From UBA4615 sp044371545 (GTDB taxonomy: Bacteria > Pseudomonadota > Gammaproteobacteria > Burkholderiales > Burkholderiaceae_E): DNA of 32,099 nucleotides. Shown here one piece after another: positions 22,970 to 31,445 of this stretch. Location of the stretch: NCBI GenBank assembly GCA_044371545.1, contig JBILTM010000034.1, positions 1 through 32,099 of the forward strand. Direction: 5' to 3'. The position numbers and the translations under genes were made by a program. The notes under the pieces were generated by a model. It saw only the letters and a program-made list of their open reading frames with translations, was not told the origin of the DNA and did not search any database. Position 1 is the first letter of the stretch. The number at the start of each line of letters is the position of its first letter.

Positions 22970-22998
22970 GCAGAACGGGTCCCGGAGGCGGCTTGACC

Positions 22999-23004
22999 TA
23001 TGAT
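22999..23004 (+). promoter_or_regulatory. candidate -10 hexamer (TATGAT) for waaA
   Basis: TATGAT ends 6 bases before the GTG at 23011, the spacing seen for four other genes in the window. If real, it excludes the in-frame TTG at 22993 as the start even though that codon has GGAGG 4 bases upstream. Confidence 0.28.
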
Positions 23005-23010
23005 CCGGGC

Positions 23011-24405
23011 GTGCGCGTCCTGTACTCGATCGGCTGGCTGCTCGCGACCCCGCTGGTCGTCGCCTACCTGCTGTGGCGCGGGCGCCGCCAGCCCGAGTAC
23101 CGCGCGCACTGGGCCGAGCGCTTCGGGCTGCACCCGCGCCGCGCCGACCGGGCGCCGCTGATCTGGATCCACGCGGTCTCGGTGGGCGAGACCCGGGCCG
23201 CGCAGCCGCTGGTCTCGGCGCTCGCCGCCGCGTATCCGCAGGCGCGGATCCTCGTCACCGCGATGACGCCGACCGGCCGCGAGACCGCGCGCGAGCTGTA
23301 CGCGAAGCCGCTCGGCGCGCGCTTCGCGCAGGCCTACCTGCCGTACGACTACGCGGGCGCGCCGCGGCGCTTCCTGCGCGCCTGGCGGCCGTCGATCGGG
23401 CTGGTGATGGAGACCGAGCTGTGGCCGAACCTGATGGCCGTGGCGGAGCGCGAAGGGGTGCCCATCGCGCTGGTCAACGCGCGCCTGTCGGCCCGCTCGC
23501 TCGCGCGCGGCGAGCGCACGCGCTCGCTCATGGCGCCGGCGGCCCGCCGGCTGGCGGCGGTGCTCGCGCAGTCCCGCGAGGACGCCGCGCGGATCGCCTC
23601 GCTCGGCCGAGAGGCCGACGCGGTCACCGGCAACCTGAAGTTCGACAACGCGCCGAAGGCGCCGCTGCTCGCGCTCGGCACCGGCTGGCGGGCGCGGATC
23701 GGCCGGCCGGTGCTGGTCGCCGCGAGCACGCGCGACGGCGAGGAGCCGCTGCTGTGGGACGCGTGGCGGCGCGCGCTCGGGGAAGCGGGAGGCGACGCCG
23801 CGTCCGCCGCTCGGGGCGGTGCCTCGCCTGCGCGCCCATGGGCGGACGCCGCCCCGGAGGACGGCGCGCCGCGCCCGCTGCTCGCGATCGTGCCGCGCCA
23901 TCCGCAGCGCTTCGACGAGGTCGCGCGCGCCGCGGCCGCGGCCGGCTTCTCGGTCGCGCGGCGCGCGGCGCTCGACGATCCGGCGGTCGACTGGTCGGGC
24001 GTCGAGCTGCTCGTCGGCGACTCGATGGGCGAGATGGACGCCTGGTACGCGCTCGCCGGCTGCGCGGTCATCGGCGGGTCGCTGAAGCCGTTCGGCTCGC
24101 AGAACCTGATCGAGGCCTGCGCGGCCGGCTGCCCGGTGCTCGTCGGCCCGAGCACGTTCAACTTCGCCGAGGCCGCCTCGCAGGCGGTCGAGGCGGGCGC
24201 CGCACGGTCGGTGGCCGATGCGGGCGCGGCGATCGAGGAGGGGCTGCGGCTGCTCGCCGACGACGGGGCGGCGCGCGCGATGGGTGAGGCGGGCGCGCGC
24301 TTCGCGGCGACGCACCGGGGCGCGACGCGGCGCACGCTGGAGGCGCTGGCACCGCTGCTCGGGCGGGCGCTCGGCGCACCGGCCGGCACGCCCCGGGAGG
24401 GCTGA
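23011..24405 (+). CDS. waaA: 3-deoxy-D-manno-octulosonic acid (Kdo) transferase
   Basis: This is a 464-residue GT30 enzyme that adds Kdo from CMP-Kdo to lipid IVA at the cytoplasmic face of the inner membrane. An N-terminal membrane anchor (VLYSIGWLLATPLVVAYLLW) is followed by RRQPEYRAHWAERFG. IWIHAVSVGET holds the catalytic-region glutamate, TAMTPTGRETA and METELWPN are typical, and the C-terminal half has IGGSLKPFGSQNLIEAC. The usual length is about 420-430; the excess is a Gly/Ala/Pro-rich insert at about residues 254-290, just before the conserved LAIVPRHPQRF. GTG at 23011 gives the typical MxVLYS start; TTG at 22993 has a better ribosome-binding site and remains possible. It converges on tolC. 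Confidence 0.93.
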   Translation: MRVLYSIGWLLATPLVVAYLLWRGRRQPEYRAHWAERFGLHPRRADRAPLIWIHAVSVGETRAAQPLVSALAAAYPQARILVTAMTPTGRETARELYAKPLGARFAQAYLPYDYAGAPRRFLRAWRPSIGLVMETELWPNLMAVAEREGVPIALVNARLSARSLARGERTRSLMAPAARRLAAVLAQSREDAARIASLGREADAVTGNLKFDNAPKAPLLALGTGWRARIGRPVLVAASTRDGEEPLLWDAWRRALGEAGGDAASAARGGASPARPWADAAPEDGAPRPLLAIVPRHPQRFDEVARAAAAAGFSVARRAALDDPAVDWSGVELLVGDSMGEMDAWYALAGCAVIGGSLKPFGSQNLIEACAAGCPVLVGPSTFNFAEAASQAVEAGAARSVADAGAAIEEGLRLLADDGAARAMGEAGARFAATHRGATRRTLEALAPLLGRALGAPAGTPREG

Positions 24406-24427
24406 CCGGGGCGCGCGGCGCGTCGTT

Positions 24428-24450
24428 CGCGTCCCCGGGTCCCGGACGCG
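24428..24450. terminator. GC-rich inverted repeat between waaA and tolC
   Basis: CGCGTCC (24428-24434) and GGACGCG (24444-24450) form a 7-bp stem with a 9-base loop in the 131-base convergent gap 24406-24536. No T-run follows on either strand. It could act as a weak bidirectional terminator; nothing else was recognised in the gap. Confidence 0.3.
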
Positions 24451-24536
24451 GATCCGGCGCGACCCGGCTGGCTCAAGCGCCGCCCGGCCGGCCTCGGCGG
24501 CGGCGCCAGACCCGCGTCAGCGCGCCACGACCCGCC

Positions 24537-26042
24537 TCAGCGCGGCGCGACCGGCTGCGAGGAGCGCCCTCCGCGGACCGCCGGCGCCGAACCGCCCGCA
24601 GGCGCCGTGGGACGGGCGGCCGGTGCGGCCGGGGCCGCGCCCGACGGCGACGACGACGGGGCCGAGGGCCGCGCGGACCCCGACGGCGACGGCGCGGGCT
24701 TCGGCGGCTCCGGCGGCCGGTACGGCTCGAGCAGCCCGTTGATGCGTTCGACGTCGACCTCGGTCAGGTCGCCCGCGGTGTTCTTCAGGCGCAGGCCGTT
24801 CAGCAGCACGTCGTAGCGCGCCCGCGCGAGGTCCCGTTGCGTGGAGAACAGCTGCTGCGCGGCGTTCAGCACGTCGATGTTGATCCGCACGCCGACCTGG
24901 TAGCCGAGCTGGTTGGATTCGAGCGCGAGCTGGCTCGACTTCTGCGCGGCCTCCAGGGCGCGGACCTGCTCGAGACCGCTCTTGACGCCGAGGAAGGTCT
25001 GCCGCGCACCCTGCTCGGCGACGCGCCGCGCGTTCTCGAGGTCGAACTGGGCGCGGTCCTGCAGCGCGATCGCCTCGCGCACCCGGGCGTCGACCGCGCC
25101 GCCGGTGTAGATCGGCATCGAGAACTGCAGGCCGACGATGCCGGTCGCGGTGCGCACGCCCGACAGCGCGGCGTTCAGCGCGGCGTTGGTGCTGCGGCCG
25201 TAGGTGCCCTGCACGACGCCGTCGAGCGTCGGGTAGTGGCCGAAGCGCTGCCGATCGATCTCGCGCTTGGCGATCTCGCCCGACAGCTCGGCCTGCCGGA
25301 CACCGTAGTTCTGCGCGCGCGCGACCTGTGCCCACTCGCCCTCGCGCGACGCGTCGGGCGCGAGCACCGGCACCTCCCGCCGCAGCGAGAACAGCTCGGT
25401 CACCGGCTTGCCGACCAGCTGCGCGAGCAGCGCGCGGCGCACCTCGAGGTCGTTCTCGATGCCCGCTTCCTGCGCGCGGGTCAGGTCGAGCCGCGACTGC
25501 GCCTCCTGCTGGTCGGTGATCGTCGCCGTGCCGACCTCGAAGTTCCGGCGCGCCGACTCGTACTGCTCGGTGAACGCCTGCTTCTGGGCGCGCACCACCG
25601 ACAGGCTGTCCTGCGCGGCGAGCACGTCGAAGTAGGCGGTCGCGACGCGCAGGATCATGTCCTGTCTGGCCTGCGAGAGCGCGAGCTCCGCCGACCGCGC
25701 CGCGAGCTCGCTCTGCGCGAGCGCCTCGCGGTTCGCGGGCCGGTAGATCGGCACCGACGCGAGCATGCCGAGGGACTGCGAGTCGAAGTCGCGGGTCGGC
25801 GCGATGCTGGTGTCGACGACGTTGTAGTTCGCGTTCGCGGTGGCGTTGACCGTCGGTTTCAGGCCGGCCTGCGCCTGCGGCACCCGCTCGCGGGTCGCGG
25901 CGAGCTGCGCGCGCGCGGAGGCGAGCACCGGGTCGATCTCGGCCGCGGCGCGCACCGCCGAGATCAGGTCCATCGCGAAGGCCGGCGTGCCGGGGGCGGC
26001 GAACGCGGCGGCGAGGGCGAGGGCGAGGAGGCGGCGGCGCAT
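24537..26042 (-). CDS. tolC: TolC-family outer-membrane efflux channel
   Basis: This is a 501-residue TolC/type I secretion outer-membrane protein. A cleavable signal peptide is evident (MRRRLLALALAAAFA, cleavage near AFA at about residue 23). Two TolC repeats follow with the familiar helical wording (AYFDVLAAQDSL, GTATITDQQEAQSRL, GVRINIDVLNAAQQLF, RYDVLLNGLRLK). The last 60 or so residues are a Pro/Ser/Ala-rich tail beyond the usual C-terminus, probably periplasmic and disordered. It is the last gene of the block that begins with the TetR gene, 37 bases after the rhodanese gene, and presumably pairs with the RND pump and adaptor encoded upstream. As a general channel it could also serve type I secretion. 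Confidence 0.94.
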   Translation of the reverse strand: MRRRLLALALAAAFAAPGTPAFAMDLISAVRAAAEIDPVLASARAQLAATRERVPQAQAGLKPTVNATANANYNVVDTSIAPTRDFDSQSLGMLASVPIYRPANREALAQSELAARSAELALSQARQDMILRVATAYFDVLAAQDSLSVVRAQKQAFTEQYESARRNFEVGTATITDQQEAQSRLDLTRAQEAGIENDLEVRRALLAQLVGKPVTELFSLRREVPVLAPDASREGEWAQVARAQNYGVRQAELSGEIAKREIDRQRFGHYPTLDGVVQGTYGRSTNAALNAALSGVRTATGIVGLQFSMPIYTGGAVDARVREAIALQDRAQFDLENARRVAEQGARQTFLGVKSGLEQVRALEAAQKSSQLALESNQLGYQVGVRINIDVLNAAQQLFSTQRDLARARYDVLLNGLRLKNTAGDLTEVDVERINGLLEPYRPPEPPKPAPSPSGSARPSAPSSSPSGAAPAAPAARPTAPAGGSAPAVRGGRSSQPVAPR

Positions 26043-26079
26043 GGGCGGAGGCTCCGGGTCGTGAAGGGCGGCGTGTCGG

Positions 26080-26403
26080 TCAGTACGTCGGGCAGGAGGG
26101 GTCGACCTGTCGTGCCCAGGCGTCGATGCCGCCGGTCAGGTTCCAGACGTCGTCGAAGCCGCGGCGCGCCAGGTACGCGGCGACCTGCATGCTGCGCATC
26201 CCGTGGTGGCACACGCACACGACCGGGCGTGAGGCGTCGAGCGCGTCGGCGTCGGCGACGATGCGGCCCATCGGGATCGGGGTCGCGCCGGGCAGCGACG
26301 CGATCGCGACCTCCCAGGGCTCGCGGACGTCGAGCAGCAGCGGCGCCGGGCGGGCCGGGTCGGCGAGCCAGGCGGCGAGCTCGGTGGGCGTCAGCGGGCG
26401 CAT
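26080..26403 (-). CDS. single-domain rhodanese-like protein
   Basis: This is a 107-residue rhodanese homology domain. LLLDVREPWE (about residues 22-31) is the N-terminal CH2A-like motif. The active-site loop is CHHGMRS (65-71), with C65 as the persulfide-carrying residue and a second cysteine at C63. WNLTGGIDAWA is the C-terminal signature. There is no signal peptide, so it is cytoplasmic. Single-domain rhodaneses move sulfane sulfur; the acceptor is unknown. It lies 17 bases after the Pcm-like gene and 37 before tolC, an order that recurs in betaproteobacteria, so co-transcription is likely even though no link to efflux is established. Confidence 0.93.
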   Translation of the reverse strand: MRPLTPTELAAWLADPARPAPLLLDVREPWEVAIASLPGATPIPMGRIVADADALDASRPVVCVCHHGMRSMQVAAYLARRGFDDVWNLTGGIDAWARQVDPSCPTY

Positions 26404-26420
26404 CGCGGCGACGTCCCGGG

Positions 26421-27089
26421 TCAGAAGCGGAAGCCGCTCTTGGCCGGGAAGCCGCGCAGCGGCTTGGCGACCGTCTCGAACAGCACCTTCGAGGTCGAGC
26501 CGCCGGCCTGCGCGCGGGTGACGATCTGCGCCTGCATCACCGGCAGCTCGCCGACGATCGCGGCGAGCCGGCCGCCGGCCGACAGCTTCGCGAGCAGCCG
26601 CTCGGGCACGACCGGCACCGAGCCCGACAGCATGATCACGTCGTAGTTGGGCAGGTTGATCGAGGGGTCCGCGCCGTCGGCGTGACGCACCGTCGCGTTC
26701 GAGACGCCCGCGCGCGCGAGGTTCTCGGTCGCGAAGCGGGAGAGGTCGGCGTCGATCTCGAGCGTGTCGACGTGCTTGCCACGGTGCGCGAGCAGCGCCG
26801 CCATGTGGCCGGAGCCCGCGCCGATCTCCAGCACCGACTCGTGCCGGCGCACGGCGAGCTCCTGCAGGATCCGCGCCTCGACCTTCGGGGCGAGCATCGA
26901 CTCGCCGGTCGCGCGGCCGCCGATCGTCAGCGGGATCTCCATGTCGGTGAACGCCATCTGGCGGTACGCCGGCGGCACGAAGTCCTCGCGGCGCACGACC
27001 GACAGCAGGTCGAGCACGTCCTGGTCGAGCACGCTCCAGGTGCGGATCTGCTGCTCGATCATGTTGTAGCGGGCGCGTTCGAAGTCCAT
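26421..27089 (-). CDS. Pcm-like protein-L-isoaspartate O-methyltransferase family protein
   Basis: This is a 222-residue SAM-dependent methyltransferase of the PIMT family. ARYNMIEQQIRTW and RREDFVPPAYRQMAFTD at the N-terminus, then LEIGAGSGHMAALLA (motif I) and PNYDVIMLSGSVPVVPERLL, follow the PIMT layout. However, the region where true Pcm has an S/T-QP active-site stretch reads GESMLAPKVEARI. Repair of isoaspartyl residues is therefore doubtful, and the protein may act on another substrate. ATG at 27089 has a purine-rich GGGAGAAG upstream. It is in the middle of the efflux block, 14 bases after the RND pump stop and 17 before the rhodanese gene. Confidence 0.87.
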   Translation of the reverse strand: MDFERARYNMIEQQIRTWSVLDQDVLDLLSVVRREDFVPPAYRQMAFTDMEIPLTIGGRATGESMLAPKVEARILQELAVRRHESVLEIGAGSGHMAALLAHRGKHVDTLEIDADLSRFATENLARAGVSNATVRHADGADPSINLPNYDVIMLSGSVPVVPERLLAKLSAGGRLAAIVGELPVMQAQIVTRAQAGGSTSKVLFETVAKPLRGFPAKSGFRF

Positions 27090-27103
27090 TGTCTTCTTCT
27101 CCC

Positions 27104-30100
27104 TCAGGCCGGAGGAGCGGATTCTACCGGCTCGCCCGCCCGCCGACGGCGCCGGGCGAGCGCCTGGGCGAGGTCGTCGAGCAGGGCGTATAGCACCGGC
27201 ACGACCAGCAGCGTCAGCAGCGTCGAGGCGATCACGCCGCCGATCACCGCGTGGGCCATCGGCGCGCGCTGCTCGGCGCCCTCGCTGGTCGAGACGGCGA
27301 GCGGCAGCATGCCGAAGACCATCGCCAGCGTCGTCATCAGGATGGGTCGCAGCCGGATCTCGGCGGCGGCGAGCAGCGCCTGCCCGCGCTCCACGCCGGC
27401 GCGCCGCTGCTGGTTCGCGAAGTCGATCAGCAGGATCGCGTTCTTGGTCACCAGGCCCATCAGCATGATGAAGCCGATGACCGAGAACATGTTCAGCGTC
27501 GAGCGCCAGGCGAGCAGCGCCACCATCACGCCGATCAGCGACAGCGGCAGCGAGGCCATGATCGACACCGGCTGGATGAAGCTGCGGAACTGCGAGGCGA
27601 GGATCATGTAGATGAACACCACCGCGAGCAGCAGCGCCTGCAGCGCGTAGCCGAAGCTCTCCTGCATGTCCTTGGTCGCGCCGCCGGTGACGAACGCGAA
27701 GCCGGGCGGAACCGGGATTTCCTTGAGCTGCCGCTGGATCTCGAGGCCCACGGTGCCTGGGGGCGCGCCATAGACGTTCGCGGTGATCATCACCTCGCGC
27801 GTCAGGTTCTTGCGGTTGATCTGCGTCGGGCCCTCGGTGGGCACGAGCTTCGCGACCTGGCGCAGCGGCACCAGCCGGGGCGCGCCGTCGGCGTCGAGCT
27901 GCGCGGAGGCGACCGTCAGTCGCGCGAGGTCCTCGATGTCGCGCCGGCCCTCCATCGGCAGGCGGATCCGCACGTCGTAGTTCTCGTCGTCGGGCGCCTT
28001 CCAGGTGGTCGCGACCTCGCCGGCGAGCAGCGGCCGCAGCGCGGCGCCGACCTGCGCGACGCCGATGCCGAGGTCGGAGGCGACCGCACGGTCGACCTCG
28101 ACGGCGACCGTCGGCTTCGCCGGCTTGGAGCTGGTGTCGAGGTCGACGACGCCGGGGATCCGGCGGATCGCCTCGACCGCGAGCGCCGCGAGCGCCTCGA
28201 TCTGCTTCTGGTCGGCGCCCTGGACGCTGACCTCGATCTGCTTGCTGCCGAAGGTGCTGAAGACGCCGAGGTTGGTGATCGTGATCCCGGCGATCCGTTC
28301 GAGCCGCTCGCGCACCGGTGCCACGAGCTGCTTGACCGACATCGCGCGCTGCGTGCGGTCCTTCAGCCGCACGAACACCGTCGCGTAGTTCTTGCCCTGC
28401 ACGGCGCCGGTGTTCACCGTCGCATAGGTGAACACCACCTCGGGGAACTCGCGCAGCGCCGACTCGACCTGGCGCGTCTTGTCGGCGGTCAGCTCGAGCG
28501 AGGAGCCGACCGGCGTGTAGAACTGCAGGTACATCTCGTTGTTGTCGGGCTGCGGCACGAACTCGGAGCCGACCGAGCGGGCCAGGCCGAGCGCCGCGAC
28601 CAGCGTCAGCACCGCGCCGGCGACCGTCGTCCAGCGGTGCGCGAGGCCCCAGCGCAGCACCGCGACGTAGCCGTCCTCGAGCCGGCGCATCAGCCGCTCG
28701 AAGCCGCGCAGCAGCCGCGCGACGGGCCCGTTGCCGCGCGCGCCGTGCGCGTCCGGGTCGTTCCACACCGACGAGAGCATCGGGTCGAGCGTGAAGCTGA
28801 TGAACATCGACAGCATCACCGCGAACGCGACCGTCACGCCGAACTGCTTGAAGAACTTGCCGATGATGCCGCCCATGAACCCGACCGGCAGGAACACCGC
28901 GACGATCGTGAAGGTGGTCGCGGTGACGGCCAGGCCGATCTCGCGCGTGCCCTCGAGCGCGGCGACGCGGTGGTGCTTGCCCATCGCCTGGTGGCGCACG
29001 ATGTTCTCGCGCACGACGATCGCGTCGTCGATCAGCAGGCCGACGCAGATCGACAGGGCGAGCAGCGTGACCAGGTTGATCGTGAAGCCCATCGCGTACA
29101 TCACGAGGAACGTGCCGATCAGCGAGATCGGCAGCGTGAGCCCGGTGATCACCGTCGAGCGCCACGACGACAGGAACAGGAAGACGATCACCACCGTCAG
29201 GATCGCGCCCTCGACGATGTTGCGCTGCACGCTCTTGACCGAGTTGCGGATCGCGGTCGACTGGTCGCGCACGGTGACGATCTTCACGTCGGGCGGCAGC
29301 TGCTTCTGCAGCTCGGCCGCGATCCGGCGCACGTTGTCGACGACGGCGATGGTGTTCTCGCCCTGCGCCTTGACGATGTCGAGCGAGATCGCGCGCTCGC
29401 CGTCGACCAGCGCGAGCGACTCGCGCTCCTCCTGCCCGTCGACGACCCGCGCGACCTGGCCGAGGTAGACCGGCTGCCCGCCGCGGCGCGCGACGACGAT
29501 CCGCTCGAAGTCGGCGACCGACTTCAGCCGGCCGCGCACCTGCACCGACTGCTCGCGCTCCCGGGTCACGATGCTGCCCGCGGGCAGCTCCTGGTTCTCG
29601 TTGCGCAGCGCGGTCAGTATCTGGTCGACGCCGACCTTCAGCGCCTCCATCTCGGCCGGCCGCAGCACGACCTGCACCTCGCGCTTGACCCCACCGACGA
29701 CGCTCACCCGGCCGACGCCGCGCGCGTTCTCGATCCGGCGCTTGACCACCTGGTCGGCGAGCGTGGTGAGCTCGCGCGCGTCGCGCGTCGGCGACTGCAC
29801 CGCGAGCGAGAGCACCGGCTGGTCGTCCGGGTTGAACCGCAGGACGATCGGCTCCTTGACCTCCTTCTTGAACGCCGCGCGCACCAGCGCGACCTTCTCG
29901 CGCACGTCCTGCGCGGCGCGCGCCGGCTCGGTCACCAGGTCGAACTCGACGATGACGACCGACTGTCCCTCGTACGAGCGCGACGACACCTTGTTGATGC
30001 CGCTGACGGTGTTGACCTGCTCCTCGATCTTGCGGGTCACGTCGGTCTCGACGATCTCCGGCGAGGCGCCCGGGTACTCGGTCTGCACGAGCACGACCGG

Positions 30101-30226
30101 GAAGCTGATGTCCGGGAACTGGTCGATCGCGAGGCGCTGGTACGAGAACAGGCCGAGCACGACGAACGCGGCCATCATCATCGTGGCCAGCACCGGGTTG
30201 CCGATCGAGATCCGCGTGAACCACAT
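27104..30226 (-). CDS. RND multidrug efflux pump, HAE1 family inner-membrane transporter
   Basis: This is a 1040-residue AcrB/MexB/MdtB-type proton-driven transporter, the expected full length with two six-span halves each followed by a large periplasmic loop. It opens with FTRISIGNPVLATMMM and LAIDQFPDISFPVV. The proton-relay aspartates in TM4 are in VGLLIDDAIVVREN (about residues 399-400), and the TM10 lysine is in MGLVTKNAILLIDFAN (about 926). These residues place it in the HAE (drug) rather than HME (metal) group. ATG at 30226 lies 19 bases after the adaptor stop. Natural substrates cannot be read; amphiphilic drugs or hydrophobic compounds are the family norm. Confidence 0.95.
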   Translation of the reverse strand: MWFTRISIGNPVLATMMMAAFVVLGLFSYQRLAIDQFPDISFPVVLVQTEYPGASPEIVETDVTRKIEEQVNTVSGINKVSSRSYEGQSVVIVEFDLVTEPARAAQDVREKVALVRAAFKKEVKEPIVLRFNPDDQPVLSLAVQSPTRDARELTTLADQVVKRRIENARGVGRVSVVGGVKREVQVVLRPAEMEALKVGVDQILTALRNENQELPAGSIVTREREQSVQVRGRLKSVADFERIVVARRGGQPVYLGQVARVVDGQEERESLALVDGERAISLDIVKAQGENTIAVVDNVRRIAAELQKQLPPDVKIVTVRDQSTAIRNSVKSVQRNIVEGAILTVVIVFLFLSSWRSTVITGLTLPISLIGTFLVMYAMGFTINLVTLLALSICVGLLIDDAIVVRENIVRHQAMGKHHRVAALEGTREIGLAVTATTFTIVAVFLPVGFMGGIIGKFFKQFGVTVAFAVMLSMFISFTLDPMLSSVWNDPDAHGARGNGPVARLLRGFERLMRRLEDGYVAVLRWGLAHRWTTVAGAVLTLVAALGLARSVGSEFVPQPDNNEMYLQFYTPVGSSLELTADKTRQVESALREFPEVVFTYATVNTGAVQGKNYATVFVRLKDRTQRAMSVKQLVAPVRERLERIAGITITNLGVFSTFGSKQIEVSVQGADQKQIEALAALAVEAIRRIPGVVDLDTSSKPAKPTVAVEVDRAVASDLGIGVAQVGAALRPLLAGEVATTWKAPDDENYDVRIRLPMEGRRDIEDLARLTVASAQLDADGAPRLVPLRQVAKLVPTEGPTQINRKNLTREVMITANVYGAPPGTVGLEIQRQLKEIPVPPGFAFVTGGATKDMQESFGYALQALLLAVVFIYMILASQFRSFIQPVSIMASLPLSLIGVMVALLAWRSTLNMFSVIGFIMLMGLVTKNAILLIDFANQQRRAGVERGQALLAAAEIRLRPILMTTLAMVFGMLPLAVSTSEGAEQRAPMAHAVIGGVIASTLLTLLVVPVLYALLDDLAQALARRRRRAGEPVESAPPA

Positions 30227-30245
30227 CGCGCGCGGCTCCGGCGGC

Positions 30246-31445
30246 TCAGCGCACCGCGGGCGGCGGGGCGGCCGACGCGGTCGCGCCGGTCGACGCGTTG
30301 CCGGGGCCCGCGCCGGGCTGGATGCGGACCGGCGCGCCGATGCGCAGTGCGCCGAGGTTCGACGCGACGATGCGCTCGCCCGCGGCGAGGCCCTCGAGCA
30401 CCTCGACGCGCGCCCCGCCCGGCGAGGCGTCACGCAGGCCGAGCTTCACGTCGCGCTCGACGAGGCGGCCGTCGACGATCGCGTAGACGAAGGTGCGCCC
30501 GCCGGCGTCGCGGATCGCCGACTGCGGCACCGCGAGCACGCCCTCGCGGGTCTGGACCTTCAGGTCGCCCTGCGCGAACAGCCCGGCGCGCACCGACGGG
30601 TCGCGGTTGTCGAGCGCGATGTACACCGGCACCGAGCGCGTGCCGGCCTGCGTCGAGGGGGCGATGCGCACGATCCGCCCGAGCTGCGGCCGTGCCACGC
30701 CCTCGATGCGCAGCTCGACCGGCTGGCCGACGCGGACCGCGCCGATCTCGGCCGCGGGCACCGGGGCCTCGATCTCCATGCGCGAGAGGTCGACGATCGA
30801 CATCACGCGGCCGTCCACCGGCAGCTTCTCGCCGGGCTGTGCGAAGCGCTCGGCGACGATGCCGTCGATCGGGGAGACGAGCACGGTGTCGGCGAGCGCC
30901 TTGCGCGCGAGCGCGAGCTGCGCGGCCGCGGCGTCGCGGTTGCCGACGGCCACCTCCCAGGCCGACTGCGCCTGGTCGAGCGCGCTCTGCGACACGAAGT
31001 TGCGCTCCTTGAGCTGGCGCGTGTTGTCGAGCGTGCGCTTCGCCTGGTCGACCTGCGAGGCGGCGGCCTTGAGCTGCGCGTCGCGCTCGCGCACGCGCAC
31101 GTCGTACTCCAGCGCCTCGACGCGCGCGACCGCCTGGCCGCGGCGCACCGCCATGCCTTCGCGCGCGACGACCTCGCGCAGCTCGCCGGGGACCTTCATC
31201 TTCACGACCGTCTGCTCGACCGGCTTCAGCGTGCCGGTGAGCGGCACGCTGCGGTGGATCGTCACCGCGGCGACGGTCGCGATGTCGCCGGCGGCGAACT
31301 CGATCGGCTGCTCGGCGGGCGCCGGCGCGGGCGCCTTGACGGCCGAGGCCGCGGTCTGCGTCGACGGCGTCTGCTGCCGCCACCACCATCCGCCGCCGGC
31401 CGCGAGCGCGGCGACGACGAGCGCCCCGACGACGGCGCGCCTCAC
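30246..31445 (-). CDS. RND efflux periplasmic adaptor (membrane fusion protein)
   Basis: This is a 399-residue HlyD/AcrA-type adaptor linking the RND pump to the outer-membrane channel. An N-terminal hydrophobic segment (AVVGALVVAALAAGGGWWW, about residues 4-22) is a membrane anchor; no lipobox cysteine is seen. The split lipoyl domain reads VPGELREVVAREGMAVRRGQ and later VLVSPIDGIVAERFAQPGE, flanking a helical hairpin rich in Gln/Ala. Beta-barrel and membrane-proximal domains follow, then a Gly/Ala/Pro tail. GTG at 31445 overlaps the TetR stop as GTGA, so adaptor translation is probably coupled to the regulator. The RND gene follows after 19 bases. Confidence 0.93.
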   Translation of the reverse strand: MRRAVVGALVVAALAAGGGWWWRQQTPSTQTAASAVKAPAPAPAEQPIEFAAGDIATVAAVTIHRSVPLTGTLKPVEQTVVKMKVPGELREVVAREGMAVRRGQAVARVEALEYDVRVRERDAQLKAAASQVDQAKRTLDNTRQLKERNFVSQSALDQAQSAWEVAVGNRDAAAAQLALARKALADTVLVSPIDGIVAERFAQPGEKLPVDGRVMSIVDLSRMEIEAPVPAAEIGAVRVGQPVELRIEGVARPQLGRIVRIAPSTQAGTRSVPVYIALDNRDPSVRAGLFAQGDLKVQTREGVLAVPQSAIRDAGGRTFVYAIVDGRLVERDVKLGLRDASPGGARVEVLEGLAAGERIVASNLGALRIGAPVRIQPGAGPGNASTGATASAAPPPAVR

